Source of the DNA: Flavipsychrobacter sp.
GTDB taxonomy: Bacteria; Bacteroidota; Bacteroidia; Chitinophagales; Chitinophagaceae
Reading direction: 5' to 3'
DNA: 64,000 bases
Assembly: GCA_017849575.1 (NCBI GenBank)
Contig: JAFIGV010000010.1
Span: forward strand, 1 to 64,000
The notes under the pieces are model-generated. The model saw only the letters and a program-made list of their open reading frames with translations. It had not been told where the DNA came from and did no database searches. Shown here piece by piece: positions 35,769-43,777 of this stretch (the stretch's first letter is position 1; each line of letters opens with the position of its first letter). Position numbers and translations under genes: made by a program.

Positions 35769-35869
35769 GAGCACTTCTATTCTCACGCAAAATGAAGGCA
35801 AGCCGGGCAACCCGCAAACTGATTTTCGTCAATGCGGAAGATTCTGACAATCAGCCGGAAATATTTCCA

Positions 35870-36496
35870 CTAATGCTTCGGCAGAAAAATATCTTTCTCG
35901 ATAGTCATCCCTTTCTCAAGATAAATGGTTTGAATACCCAGCGAACGGGCCGCTTCAATGTGCTGGGGACTATCATCGATAAATAAAGTATGCGCCGGGG
36001 CAAATCCCATATCGTCGATAATGCTTTGAAAGACTGCGGGATCGGGCTTGCGTGCACCGATGCGATGAGAGTAATACACTCTGTCGAAATAGGCCGGCAA
36101 AAGAACGCCATAATTCTCCTTTAGCATTTTATTGAAAGCCTCCTCGTGAATTTCATTGGTATTGCTTAGCAGCACAAGGTCGTAGTACGATCTTAGCTGT
36201 TGCAGCAGTTGCAATCGGCGCAACGGAAAATCGAGCAACATTGCATTCCAGGCATCGCAAATTGCATCATCGGCAATCTCTTTTCCCGCAAACTTTTTCA
36301 GCTCATTGATAAAAAAACCTTTTCCGATTTTGCCTGTCTCAAAATCGTCGAACAAAGCGGTTTGCTGGAGTTGTGAATAGCGCCGGCCAAAATCCTCGAT
36401 TCCCAGATCAATAAATGCCTTTTCAGTAAGACGATAATCCAGATTGATCAGCACACCCCCGAGGTCGAAAATAATATGTCTGATGCCTTGCAACAT
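35870..36496 (-). CDS. HAD superfamily hydrolase (IA variant 3)
   Basis: The 208-residue enzyme has motif I HIIFDLGGVLINLD (about 6-19; nucleophile Asp), motif II LLSNTNEIHEE (about 108), motif III Lys in IGARKPDPAVFQ (about 145) and motif IV FIDDSPQHIEAA (about 174). It is a phosphatase of the haloacid dehalogenase family, close to the YihX-like sugar-phosphate phosphatases. ATG 36496 is chosen over 36517 because a -7 element (36502-36509) lies just upstream. Confidence 0.9.
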   Translation of the reverse strand: MLQGIRHIIFDLGGVLINLDYRLTEKAFIDLGIEDFGRRYSQLQQTALFDDFETGKIGKGFFINELKKFAGKEIADDAICDAWNAMLLDFPLRRLQLLQQLRSYYDLVLLSNTNEIHEEAFNKMLKENYGVLLPAYFDRVYYSHRIGARKPDPAVFQSIIDDMGFAPAHTLFIDDSPQHIEAARSLGIQTIYLEKGMTIEKDIFLPKH

Positions 36497-36501
36497 GCGC
36501 G

Positions 36502-36509
36502 CAAAGGTA
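36502..36509 (-). promoter_or_regulatory. Bacteroidota -7 promoter element for the HAD hydrolase
   Basis: The minus strand reads TACCTTTG, an exact TAnnTTTG match ending 5 bases before the ATG at 36496. This is the same close spacing seen at 5240 and 22222, predicting a leaderless mRNA. Confidence 0.55.
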
Positions 36510-36558
36510 GCAGCCACAGACGAAAAGCCCGATGCAGGATTTGTTTTGCAAAATGGAA

Positions 36559-36588
36559 TTGCCGAAAGGAAATCTTTTTGTAGGTTTG
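36559..36588 (+). promoter_or_regulatory. Full Bacteroidota promoter for the tRNA gene
   Basis: TTG at 36559-36561, a 19-base spacer and TAGGTTTG at 36581-36588 fit the Bacteroidota -33/-7 consensus exactly. It lies 31 bases upstream of the mature tRNA. Confidence 0.75.
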
Positions 36589-36619
36589 CGTTCCATTTTT
36601 CCCGGCTATGGTTGGGAAG

Positions 36620-36693
36620 GGTCCTATAGCTCAGTTGGTTAGAGCACCTGACTCATAATCAGGGGGTCCCAGGTTCAAGCCCTGGTGGGACCA
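36620..36693 (+). tRNA. tRNA with CAU anticodon (Met or Ile2)
   Basis: A 74-nt cloverleaf folds throughout: acceptor GGTCCTA with TGGGACC (one G-U), D-arm GCTC/GAGC, anticodon stem CCTGA/TCAGG with loop CTCATAA, and T-arm CCAGG/CCTGG. The discriminator base is A and CCA is not encoded. The CAU anticodon may be elongator Met or the lysidine-modified Ile2. The isotype cannot be decided from the anticodon alone. Confidence 0.96.
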
Positions 36694-36699
36694 CAAAGA

Positions 36700-36730
36700 A
36701 AAGCGTTCAGGTTGAGCGCTTTCTTTTTTT
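36700..36730 (+). terminator. Intrinsic terminator of the tRNA gene
   Basis: A 10-bp stem (AAAGCGTTCA at 36700-36709 with TGAGCGCTTT at 36713-36722, one G-U) closes a 3-base loop. It is followed by C and seven T (36724-36730). The T run ends directly at the ATG of the next gene. Confidence 0.93.
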
Positions 36731-36913
36731 ATGGCCTGGGTTTACATTCTTGAGAGCATCGAAATTAGAAAGTTCTACATCGGAGCTACTACCGAAACAC
36801 CGGAAGTTCGGCTCGATCGCCATTTAACTGGCTATTACCACAACAAGTTCACCAAACAGGCTTCGGCACCCCCACCGCAAAAAATAATCATGGCTGTACT
36901 TTCTGCATCGTGA
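36731..36913 (+). pseudogene. Truncated GIY-YIG endonuclease-domain gene
   Basis: The first ~45 residues match small GIY-YIG nucleases (MAWVYILESIEIRKFYIGAT with the KFYIGAT core, then RLDRHLTGYYHNKFTKQA). Intact members are about 85-95 residues and continue with a conserved Glu-containing helix. Here the frame turns after NKFTKQA into SAPPPQKII... and overlaps the 3' end of the convergent PD40 gene. The catalytic C-terminal half is missing, so it is read as broken. The break point near 36867 coincides with the edge of an AT-rich block. Confidence 0.75.
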
Positions 36914-37754
36914 TAGCAATAAGCCCTGGTTTACGTTTGTTATAGAAAATGATGTTATTGTTGACACCCACAAATACTCTGGCATCTTCTTCGCCCTCTG
37001 CAGCATCTGTGATTTGTTCTCTGCCTGTTCCATCGGGTCTGATGCGGTAGATATGAAACACCTGGTTTTCGATCGCAGAATAATAAATCCATTTCCCATC
37101 GTTACTGAAGGTCGGCCAGCCATCACGAACTTGTGGTGTTCCGGTAATATTTTCCACAAGGCCATTGCTCATGTTCATGACAAAAACATCATCTGAAATA
37201 TCGTCGTTGGCAAGAAAAACAATTGATTTCATATCGGGAGAATAGCGGGCACAGGTTTCGTCACTTTTCGTATTAGTTAGACGTTCAATCTTCTGATTTG
37301 CGAGAGTATAACGGTAGATATCAAGAGACGGCCCTTCGCGGGTGGAGTTAAACAAGATGTACTTCCCGTCCGGGCTGAAGTAAGGATGAATATCGCGTGC
37401 AGTGTTATAAGTGAGACGTTGTACTCGCGATCCGTCCGTCTTCATCAGGTAGAGCTCTTCGTTTCCATCCCTGTCACTCACAAAAGCAATCCATTCATCA
37501 TTAGGGTTCCAGTCTGGCAAATTGTTGTTATGGCTGTCCTCGGTAATTCGTCTCGACTTTTTAGTTTCCATATCAAGAATGTAGAGTTGCCAATTTCCGG
37601 TTCGGTTCGATTGATAAAGTATGCGTTTCCCATCTTTAGATAGCCTGGGATACGCATTTTCAACGCCTTGTTCTTCCAAAATGGCAACTGGTTTCTGTGC
37701 TAAAATTGATGACGCACCTACACAAAAAAAGAAGTTTAAAATCAACTGTTTCAT
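36888..37754 (-). CDS. PD40 (TolB-like) beta-propeller protein
   Basis: The 288-residue exported protein (signal about 1-19, ending LAQ) consists of WD40-like PD40 repeats: YPRLSKDGKRILYQSNRTGN, WNPNDEWIAFVSDRDG, HPYFSPDGKYILFNS, ARYSPDMKSIVFLAND and FSNDGKWIYYSA. Such propellers occur in TolB and in prolyl oligopeptidase-like sensors. It has no catalytic domain. Its start overlaps the DUF885 stop by 4 bases (37751-37754), so it is co-translated with that gene. Its function is unknown. Confidence 0.88.
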   Translation of the reverse strand: MKQLILNFFFCVGASSILAQKPVAILEEQGVENAYPRLSKDGKRILYQSNRTGNWQLYILDMETKKSRRITEDSHNNNLPDWNPNDEWIAFVSDRDGNEELYLMKTDGSRVQRLTYNTARDIHPYFSPDGKYILFNSTREGPSLDIYRYTLANQKIERLTNTKSDETCARYSPDMKSIVFLANDDISDDVFVMNMSNGLVENITGTPQVRDGWPTFSNDGKWIYYSAIENQVFHIYRIRPDGTGREQITDAAEGEEDARVFVGVNNNIIFYNKRKPGLIAITMQKVQP

Positions 37755-39058
37755 AACATCATCATTTGTTGTATTACAGAAAGGGGCCGCATGCCGAACC
37801 GGAGGTACATGTCATGAAAATCTTTCGGGATTTTGCCCGCATTTTTCTTCAGCCACTTTCCTTTCATCTGTGAAATCATCGTCGAACCCACTTTATAGCT
37901 GAGCGTCTGTGCACACCAATTTGTCACACGAAGCACCTCGCGCTCTGCAATGTCGTCTTGTCCGGGTACAACCTTCTTCCAGTATTCCAAAGCCTGGTCC
38001 TGAGACCAGCCGTAATAATGAATTCCAACGTCTAAAACCAACCGGGCAGAACGTACCAAATCCCATTCCCACTTCCCTAATTCGGAATAAAGGTTTTGAT
38101 AGAGCCCCAAATCTTTACCAAAGTCCTCAATATAGCAGGCCCAACCCTCAAAGTTTCCCGGATAAAGAAACATCTCCTGCAGAATGTCTGTTGGTTCGGC
38201 TTCCCTGGTCGTTGCTTGCAAATGATGCCCGGGTATTGCTTCATGCATGTACAGCCACTCCAAAGCTCGACGGTTGAACCGGCCCCCAAAAAAGTTGAAC
38301 TGAAAAACATCCTGTCCATAAGCGGTAAAACGGTGATTAAGATACATACCCGGCGGTGTAGCTGGGCCGGGATTGGGCCATTCAATTGGACATATCGGTG
38401 GCAGATGGCCTGAGGTAACAAAATGGCTTAGACGATTTCTTACAGTTGCGTCAATTTGAAAAAACGAGTCCAAAAGCGCGCGCTTATCTTTTATAAAAAA
38501 CCCATCGTCCTTAAGGTGAACATAGAACGAAGCACTGTCTGTAAATCCCAAACATGTGCGAATTCTTGAAATCTCGCCCTTCACGTGCTCCAGTGATTTT
38601 TCGCCCATCTCGAACACTTCCACCGGGGAAATGTCTGTACTGGTAAACTTCTTGACAAAATAGGCGTACCAGGCGCCTGCGTCAGGTAAAGACGAGAGCC
38701 CATTTTCTGGTATCTTTCTGCCCTTTCCTATCCAGGCTTCTTCCAGATTGAGCCTGTTGAGGTTGAAGTCAATTTCGAACTTGATATGGAAATAGTCGAG
38801 CCTCTCCGCAAAGGACAAGTGTTTTTTTGCAATCGACTGAAGCCTCTTGTTTTGCTCAAGAAAAAAATCCTTTTGGGTTCTAACTGAAGAGATTGATGGT
38901 ATTGAAGCGAAGTAATCGTGATAATCGTATTGCATTTCCGGAATAGGCAAACCAGCATAGCCGGTCGCAAACTGTCGCTTAAAATCCTCAAGCGATTCGG
39001 GGCCATTGTTGCCCTGAAAAAAGAGCAGCCAGCAAACGATCAGGCAAAAAGACTTCAT
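37751..39058 (-). CDS. DUF885 family peptidase-like protein
   Basis: The 435-residue exported or membrane-anchored protein (MKSFCLIVCWLLFFQG at the N-terminus) has the DUF885 core motif LYMHEAIPGHHLQATTRE near residue 260, a likely zinc-binding peptidase site. Downstream are EGWACYIEDFGKDLGLY and LVLDVGIHYYGWS. It is shorter than typical members (~550-600 residues), mainly in the N-terminal part. The stop of the upstream hydrolase overlaps its ATG (39055-39058, ATGA). Substrate unknown. Confidence 0.85.
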   Translation of the reverse strand: MKSFCLIVCWLLFFQGNNGPESLEDFKRQFATGYAGLPIPEMQYDYHDYFASIPSISSVRTQKDFFLEQNKRLQSIAKKHLSFAERLDYFHIKFEIDFNLNRLNLEEAWIGKGRKIPENGLSSLPDAGAWYAYFVKKFTSTDISPVEVFEMGEKSLEHVKGEISRIRTCLGFTDSASFYVHLKDDGFFIKDKRALLDSFFQIDATVRNRLSHFVTSGHLPPICPIEWPNPGPATPPGMYLNHRFTAYGQDVFQFNFFGGRFNRRALEWLYMHEAIPGHHLQATTREAEPTDILQEMFLYPGNFEGWACYIEDFGKDLGLYQNLYSELGKWEWDLVRSARLVLDVGIHYYGWSQDQALEYWKKVVPGQDDIAEREVLRVTNWCAQTLSYKVGSTMISQMKGKWLKKNAGKIPKDFHDMYLRFGMRPLSVIQQMMML

Positions 39059-40380
39059 GAAATCTGTTGCTTGAGCCATGTGAGGATTATTTCTCCAACC
39101 TGATCATTGTATCTGCCCGGCTGGGTCCTGGATGCTGCAAATGAAGATGCCCGTTGCATACCATGATCTGCATTATCAATCTGGATAAAACTGCCGTTCC
39201 CCGGGTGAAAAGTATTCACTGTAGCAGCAAGTATTTCATGGTCTTCCCTGGAAGAAATGTAGTCACTGCTACCCCATAAAAACAGGGCTTTCGCAGCGTA
39301 GTTTTTCCATGTTTCGGGAATGTTCAAATCGTACAGTTCGTCATTATATTTTCTTGAACGCAGATCGAAAACTGAAAGGTATGTTCCGCAATCCCTATTC
39401 TTATTCGCGGCCTGTTCCGAAGACATTTTTTCTGCAAAGTAATATAAGGCACACTCGCAGTATTCTTTTATGTAGAGATCAGTTTCATCAGGTGTCCATC
39501 CATAGGCAGCCGCAATGGTTCGCCGGGTTTTTATCAGGTATTCGATAAAGTTAGAGCCCATAGTACCGTAGGCTACAACGCCTTTTATGGCTGTCTTTGC
39601 CGCAACCAAAGGTGCCATCACTCCGCCAATGCTATGCCCGATAAGGAATATACGGGTTGAATCCACATCCGAGCGCTTTTTTAAAGATTCTATTGAATTA
39701 GTATAACTCTCAGCCTCTTCCAAAAAACTAATTTCGCTGCAGGAACGGCTGTGCCCCGCATTGTCGCCCATACCTGGCTTTTCGATACGGGCGGTTATAA
39801 ATCCATTTCGGGCAAGTTTGTTCATCAGCTGAACTTCACTTCTTCCGGTATCAAAAGGAACATCCAGAGAATAGCATCCTATTCCGCCCAAAAATATAAT
39901 CAGGGGCCCTTTTCCAATCGTTCTTTTCTTTGTGATAATGATGCGCTGCAGTCCGGATGAACCTTTTGCTGCGGTGTAAACAACGTCAAGGTCCGGATAA
40001 TGTTCTTCGGGGTATGCTTTGAAAACAGCATTCCCTCTAAGACTTTTTCTGTTTCGAATCAATTCGTAGCTGAAAGGAGTATTACCTGGCTGGCCTGCTA
40101 CATAAGCAACCACCTGTGCTACTTCGTTAAATTCCTGACCGTTTATACGCAGTAGAATGTCGCCTTTCTGAAAACCTGCCTCCGCTGCAGTTGAGCCAGA
40201 AATCACGTCGTTGATAAGAACGCCAATGGTGTCCCGAATTCCAATGATACGGCGAAGGTCGGGCGTAACATTCTCCATCTTAATACCCAAAAAGCTACGT
40301 CTGGGCAACTCCTGAGCGCTGGCTGAGGTGAGGCTAACTACACCAGCAAAAACGGCAATAATCTTGCTTCTTGTCATCAT
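39055..40380 (-). CDS. PDZ-domain alpha/beta hydrolase, exported
   Basis: The 441-residue protein has a signal peptide (about 1-22). A PDZ domain follows at about 28-115 (LRRIIGIRDTIGVLINDVIS, GFQKGDILLRINGQEF). The alpha/beta hydrolase part has the oxyanion region IIFLGGIGCYSLDVPFD (about 158), the nucleophile elbow LIGHSIGGVMAP near 250, the acid in FLWGSSDYISSRED (about 367) and the final His in NADHGMQRA. It resembles exported acyl-ester or peptide hydrolases. It is first in the coupled operon and divergent from an AraC regulator. Confidence 0.87.
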   Translation of the reverse strand: MMTRSKIIAVFAGVVSLTSASAQELPRRSFLGIKMENVTPDLRRIIGIRDTIGVLINDVISGSTAAEAGFQKGDILLRINGQEFNEVAQVVAYVAGQPGNTPFSYELIRNRKSLRGNAVFKAYPEEHYPDLDVVYTAAKGSSGLQRIIITKKRTIGKGPLIIFLGGIGCYSLDVPFDTGRSEVQLMNKLARNGFITARIEKPGMGDNAGHSRSCSEISFLEEAESYTNSIESLKKRSDVDSTRIFLIGHSIGGVMAPLVAAKTAIKGVVAYGTMGSNFIEYLIKTRRTIAAAYGWTPDETDLYIKEYCECALYYFAEKMSSEQAANKNRDCGTYLSVFDLRSRKYNDELYDLNIPETWKNYAAKALFLWGSSDYISSREDHEILAATVNTFHPGNGSFIQIDNADHGMQRASSFAASRTQPGRYNDQVGEIILTWLKQQIS

Positions 40381-40640
40381 TAAAAACTCTAAAATGTTCG
40401 AATAAATTTTCAGAAAACGAAAGTTCCTACGAGATAAGCAACCAAGCTTATGGCGTGTGGAGCAATTTCTTCAAATTTCGACACCGCTTACCAACGACCG
40501 ATGTGCAGATCGGGCTAATTTTCGTCGATTGATTTCCCTTCGATTGTCTTTGGAGAGACAGAAAAATCACTTGAAATTTCCCCCTACTGACTCCTTCTTC
40601 CCTTTAATGAATATTGTAATTTCAGAGAAATCACCATTAA

Positions 40641-41585
40641 ATGAGCTCCGATAGTTACTGTCCATATTGCTATGGTGCAAAAAGTATGTTGCTTGGAGAC
40701 ATCTACTGCTCCCAACAGCAGCACAAATCAATGCGAGAAATGGAAAATGGAACCCTGCTCATCAGGTCGCTGCAACTGGAAGAGACTGCTGAACATATTT
40801 CGCGACTGTCAATTAGGTGCATGCTGAAGGGCCAACAACATTATAGGTTAGGGAACAATGACTACTATGTTCATAGTAAAAACTTTCTTTTGGTTAATGA
40901 AGGCCAGTCCTACAAAACATCTTTTCACGGTAGTGAAGAACAGGAAATGTTTCTGGTAGCGTTTCAACCTGGATTTGCAGAGGGTCTGCTTCACGCTTTA
41001 ACGAGTTCAACCTGTTCGTTACTCGATGCTCCCTATAGGATAAAAAATGAAAATGTGCATTTGTTCGAAAAAACCTACGAGCAGGATACGGTTGTGCTTA
41101 CCCTTCTGCGGCATTTAAGGCAGCTCATTGACGCGGACATTTTCGTAAAAAAAATAGTTGATTTTGATTCGATCTACACTGCTTTACTCACCCGCATATT
41201 TCACCTACAGGGCGCGCTAAAACAAGAAATTGACAAACTCTCCCCAACTAAACCGTCAACGAGAATTGAGTTGTTTCGAAGGCTAAGCATTGCAAAAGAC
41301 TATATAGATGCACATTCGGGAGATACTATTCAACTAAAGGATATTGCCAATGCCGCCTGCTTATCCGTTCATCATTTTAAAAGAGCGTTTAAGTCTCTTT
41401 ACGGAGAAACACCTCATCATTACCTGATGCAACAAAGAATAAACAAAGCCAAACGATTGTTGAAGCATTCGGGAACTCCAATTAATGAATTATCATGGCA
41501 GTGCGGTTTTCAGGATACCAGTTCATTTATCAGACAGTTCAAAAAAACTACCGGTGTTACCCCTAACCATTATCGTATCTGTTGA
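40641..41585 (+). CDS. AraC family transcriptional regulator
   Basis: The 314-residue regulator has a C-terminal AraC-type double helix-turn-helix at about 215-314 (IQLKDIANAACLSVHHFKRA; INELSWQCGFQDTSSFIRQF; GVTPNHY). The N-terminal cupin-like region (about 30-140) is not assigned to a ligand. The extreme N-terminus carries CPYC and a further Cys (residues 7-24), unusual if this start is correct; Met16 and Met30 are alternatives. It faces the hydrolase/DUF885/PD40 operon across a 260-bp divergent region and probably controls it. Confidence 0.9.
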   Translation: MSSDSYCPYCYGAKSMLLGDIYCSQQQHKSMREMENGTLLIRSLQLEETAEHISRLSIRCMLKGQQHYRLGNNDYYVHSKNFLLVNEGQSYKTSFHGSEEQEMFLVAFQPGFAEGLLHALTSSTCSLLDAPYRIKNENVHLFEKTYEQDTVVLTLLRHLRQLIDADIFVKKIVDFDSIYTALLTRIFHLQGALKQEIDKLSPTKPSTRIELFRRLSIAKDYIDAHSGDTIQLKDIANAACLSVHHFKRAFKSLYGETPHHYLMQQRINKAKRLLKHSGTPINELSWQCGFQDTSSFIRQFKKTTGVTPNHYRIC

Positions 41586-41956
41586 ATTCCAGAAAATCCG
41601 ATGAGAGACAATCACCTAATTAGACAGACCAGGAGAAATTGGCCCGCGTAGCACATCATGAATGTTTCACTATCGCGAGATTTGAACTGATAATGTTTGA
41701 AAGCTTCGAACATTAACATGGGGTTGTCATACAGAAGGTGCATTCTTTGTAAGGCAACATGATGCATCTGAACGAGGAATAAAAGCTGGTGGATCGCGCA
41801 GTTTGCACGGGCCAATCCGAGTCTGGACGATATCGCAAAAAATCTCCTCCCACCTTCACAAAGCCACACACTGCCTCTCATTTTTATCCCAAAAGCAAAA
41901 GGCTCTCAGAAAACATTTTCCGAAAGCCTTTCCACACCGTATGCATCACAGCGTTG
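41586..41956. other. Intergenic stretch without a supported gene
   Basis: This 371-bp stretch lies between the AraC gene and the racemase gene. Frames of 89 and 100 codons exist on the minus and plus strands, but their composition looks random and they have no recognisable motif. The 3' half of the GIY-YIG gene was looked for here and not seen. The only structure is the hairpin at 41898-41931. Confidence 0.6.
41891..41931 (-). terminator. Probable terminator of the racemase/GNAT transcript
   Basis: On the minus strand AAAGGCTTTCGGAAAA and TTTTCTGAGAGCCTTT (41916-41931 with 41898-41913) form a 16-bp stem with two G-U pairs around a 2-base centre. TGCTTTTGGG follows. It lies 25 bp beyond the racemase stop codon. 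The T-tract is weak. Confidence 0.65.
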
Positions 41957-43087
41957 TCACACTGCCTGTTTCCAGAATTTGTTCCCAACGGAAAGGCCGG
42001 GCACATGCACACTATGACTGAGCTTGCGTTTTTCGATATAGCGGGAATGCATGGCCTGAAGCACGCCCATGTAATCGAGTGTAAAGCTTAGTTCGTCGCC
42101 AACGCGATATTGCTTGTTGTTGTCGCCAAGATCGAGCACCAGCATATCGGAGCTGGCCCCTGCTATCTTAATCCTGCTGTCGTCGGGAGTGAGGTGGGCC
42201 GGCGCAATATCGAGCAGGCCGATGTCAACGATGGCACGGTAACTTTCCCCCTCAAAGGCCTTTCCTTCGAATTCCTTTTTCACACCCGATACATTATATC
42301 CCAGATCACCCTCGGGTGCATTGGGCTTCTTGTGCAGTTCGATGATGCTTGCTGTAAGACGGAACAGATCATGATCCATATCCGGAAGACGAGCATGCCG
42401 GTAAACATCGGTACCAAAGAACAGGGTTTCCCCCACTCGAAAATGGTTGATGGACCCGGGCATGGCATCGGTGTTGATGAGGGGCACGGTAACGCTCGCT
42501 CCACCAGATAGCAAGGGTAGCCGGGTTTTATATTCCGCTTCGATCATGTCGCGGCACAGCTCAAGGGTTTGCAGTTTTTCACCGTCGGGAAGTACGCCAT
42601 ACATACACGTAAGGTTGGTGCCCAAACCGATGATTTGAATATGCGGCAACTGATAGACCTGTCCAAAAAAACGGAGCAGTTGCTGCGGCATGATGCCCTC
42701 GCGCCTTTCGCCGGTTTCTATCATCAAAATGGCTTTATGAATTTTGCCCGCCCGCACTGCGGCCTTAGACAAAGCTTCGAGAGAAGCCAGGGAACTGTTC
42801 AGGCTTACATCGGCATATTCCACTACTCGCGAGGCATTCTTGGGCACCGGCGGCTTTATAAAAACGGTCTCCACTTCGGGCGCCAGCTTTTTGATTGTGC
42901 GAAGGTTGGCCAGTCGCGAGTCGCAAACCTGTCTGATACCATAAGACAACACTTCCTCGAGGTAATGCTCGTTGCCGCAAAGAAGCTTGGTAACCACCGA
43001 CCACTGAAGGCCGTGACGCCGGAACAGTTGATCAAGATGCTGGTAGTTGCGTTTCAGCTTTCGGGTATCAAGCGTTAGATATGCCAT
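41957..43087 (-). CDS. Alanine/ornithine racemase family PLP enzyme
   Basis: The 376-residue enzyme has a fold-type III PLP barrel. The probable Schiff-base Lys is in WSVVTKLLCGNE (about 29-40), followed by QVCDSRLANLRTIKKL, LMIETGERREGI, LPLLSGGASVTVP and FRVGETLFFGTDVYRHA. The sequence matches the 'alanine/ornithine racemase' group (Orr/YhfX-like) more than canonical Alr, which has a longer C-terminal domain. It would interconvert D- and L-forms of an amino acid such as ornithine. Its start overlaps the GNAT gene by 20 bp. Confidence 0.87.
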   Translation of the reverse strand: MAYLTLDTRKLKRNYQHLDQLFRRHGLQWSVVTKLLCGNEHYLEEVLSYGIRQVCDSRLANLRTIKKLAPEVETVFIKPPVPKNASRVVEYADVSLNSSLASLEALSKAAVRAGKIHKAILMIETGERREGIMPQQLLRFFGQVYQLPHIQIIGLGTNLTCMYGVLPDGEKLQTLELCRDMIEAEYKTRLPLLSGGASVTVPLINTDAMPGSINHFRVGETLFFGTDVYRHARLPDMDHDLFRLTASIIELHKKPNAPEGDLGYNVSGVKKEFEGKAFEGESYRAIVDIGLLDIAPAHLTPDDSRIKIAGASSDMLVLDLGDNNKQYRVGDELSFTLDYMGVLQAMHSRYIEKRKLSHSVHVPGLSVGNKFWKQAV

Positions 43088-43535
43088 GCTCTACCTCCTT
43101 TTTGTCTAAGCGCATTTCCAGATATTTATTGGTAAATCCCAATTTCTTGTACAGATGCAGGGCAGGATTGTCGTGCTCTACATGCAGGGCAATATTTCCC
43201 TCGGCGGTATCTATTGCCGTCTGCATTAGTTTTTTACCAAGCCCCTGACCGCGCATCGACTCGTGGGTGGCGATGTACACGAGGATGTTTTCGGGAATAT
43301 ACCCCTCCATTCCGGTTTTGTTCACAACCGTAGCACCCGTCATTTTCTCTTCGTCTTCGGCAGTGATTACGAAGCCGCCAGCCGAATCGTGCTGCGACAA
43401 AGAATAATCAATGGCTTTGGTGATGTCCTCTTCACGATCGCCAAACCGGCCCAGATGATGGTGAAGAAAGGAAACGATCTCGGCCCGTTTTCCGGGACTG
43501 GGCAAGGTCGTTTTGCTATAGATCTTTATTTGCAT
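43068..43535 (-). CDS. GNAT family N-acetyltransferase
   Basis: The 155-residue acetyltransferase carries the acetyl-CoA-binding motif VYIATHESMRGQGLGKKLMQ near residues 86-105 and the final HLYKKLGFTNKY strand. It acylates an amine using acetyl-CoA. It overlaps the racemase gene by 20 bp, so both products may act on the same amino acid, for example acetylating a D-amino acid. This is inferred from the coupling only. Confidence 0.9.
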   Translation of the reverse strand: MQIKIYSKTTLPSPGKRAEIVSFLHHHLGRFGDREEDITKAIDYSLSQHDSAGGFVITAEDEEKMTGATVVNKTGMEGYIPENILVYIATHESMRGQGLGKKLMQTAIDTAEGNIALHVEHDNPALHLYKKLGFTNKYLEMRLDKKEVEHGISNA

Positions 43536-43777
43536 ACAAAAGAGTTTTGTTTCCCCGAAGGGAAGAAATTAAAAAGTAAGCCTTAGTGGCTGCGTCAACA
43601 GCTTTATGTAATAAGCTGCGTTATGTAAAAAAACGAGGGTAGTAGCGTCCGGAAAAAAGATATCCGTAAAGTGAGCTCTACTATTTCGCCCCTGAAGGTT
43701 GCAAAGTTACGAAAGCTAAGGCGGATAACCCAATGTAACCGGGTTTAATAAACCAACGGCGCCCCTTACAGACAAGA

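Larger units (their letters stand above)
36867..41600. other. Probable acquired AT-rich block downstream of the tRNA
   Basis: Hand counts of sampled 60-base lines give about 32-40% G+C here (lines at 38461, 39661, 40861). Sampled flanking lines give about 55-63% (42421, 34921). The left edge falls within the truncated GIY-YIG gene next to a tRNA, a common integration neighbourhood. The block holds four genes that form a self-contained module. No integrase, terminal repeat or duplicated tRNA end was found, and the right edge (near 41600-41900) is uncertain. Confidence 0.55.

Noticed and set aside
36620-36693. tRNA as a site-specific integration point (attL)
   Set aside because: No second copy of the tRNA 3' end was found to the right of the AT-rich block and no integrase is present.
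41612-41881. 89-codon minus-strand frame in the intergenic stretch
   Set aside because: No motif, no promoter element and no homologue recognised; kept only as part of the intergenic note.
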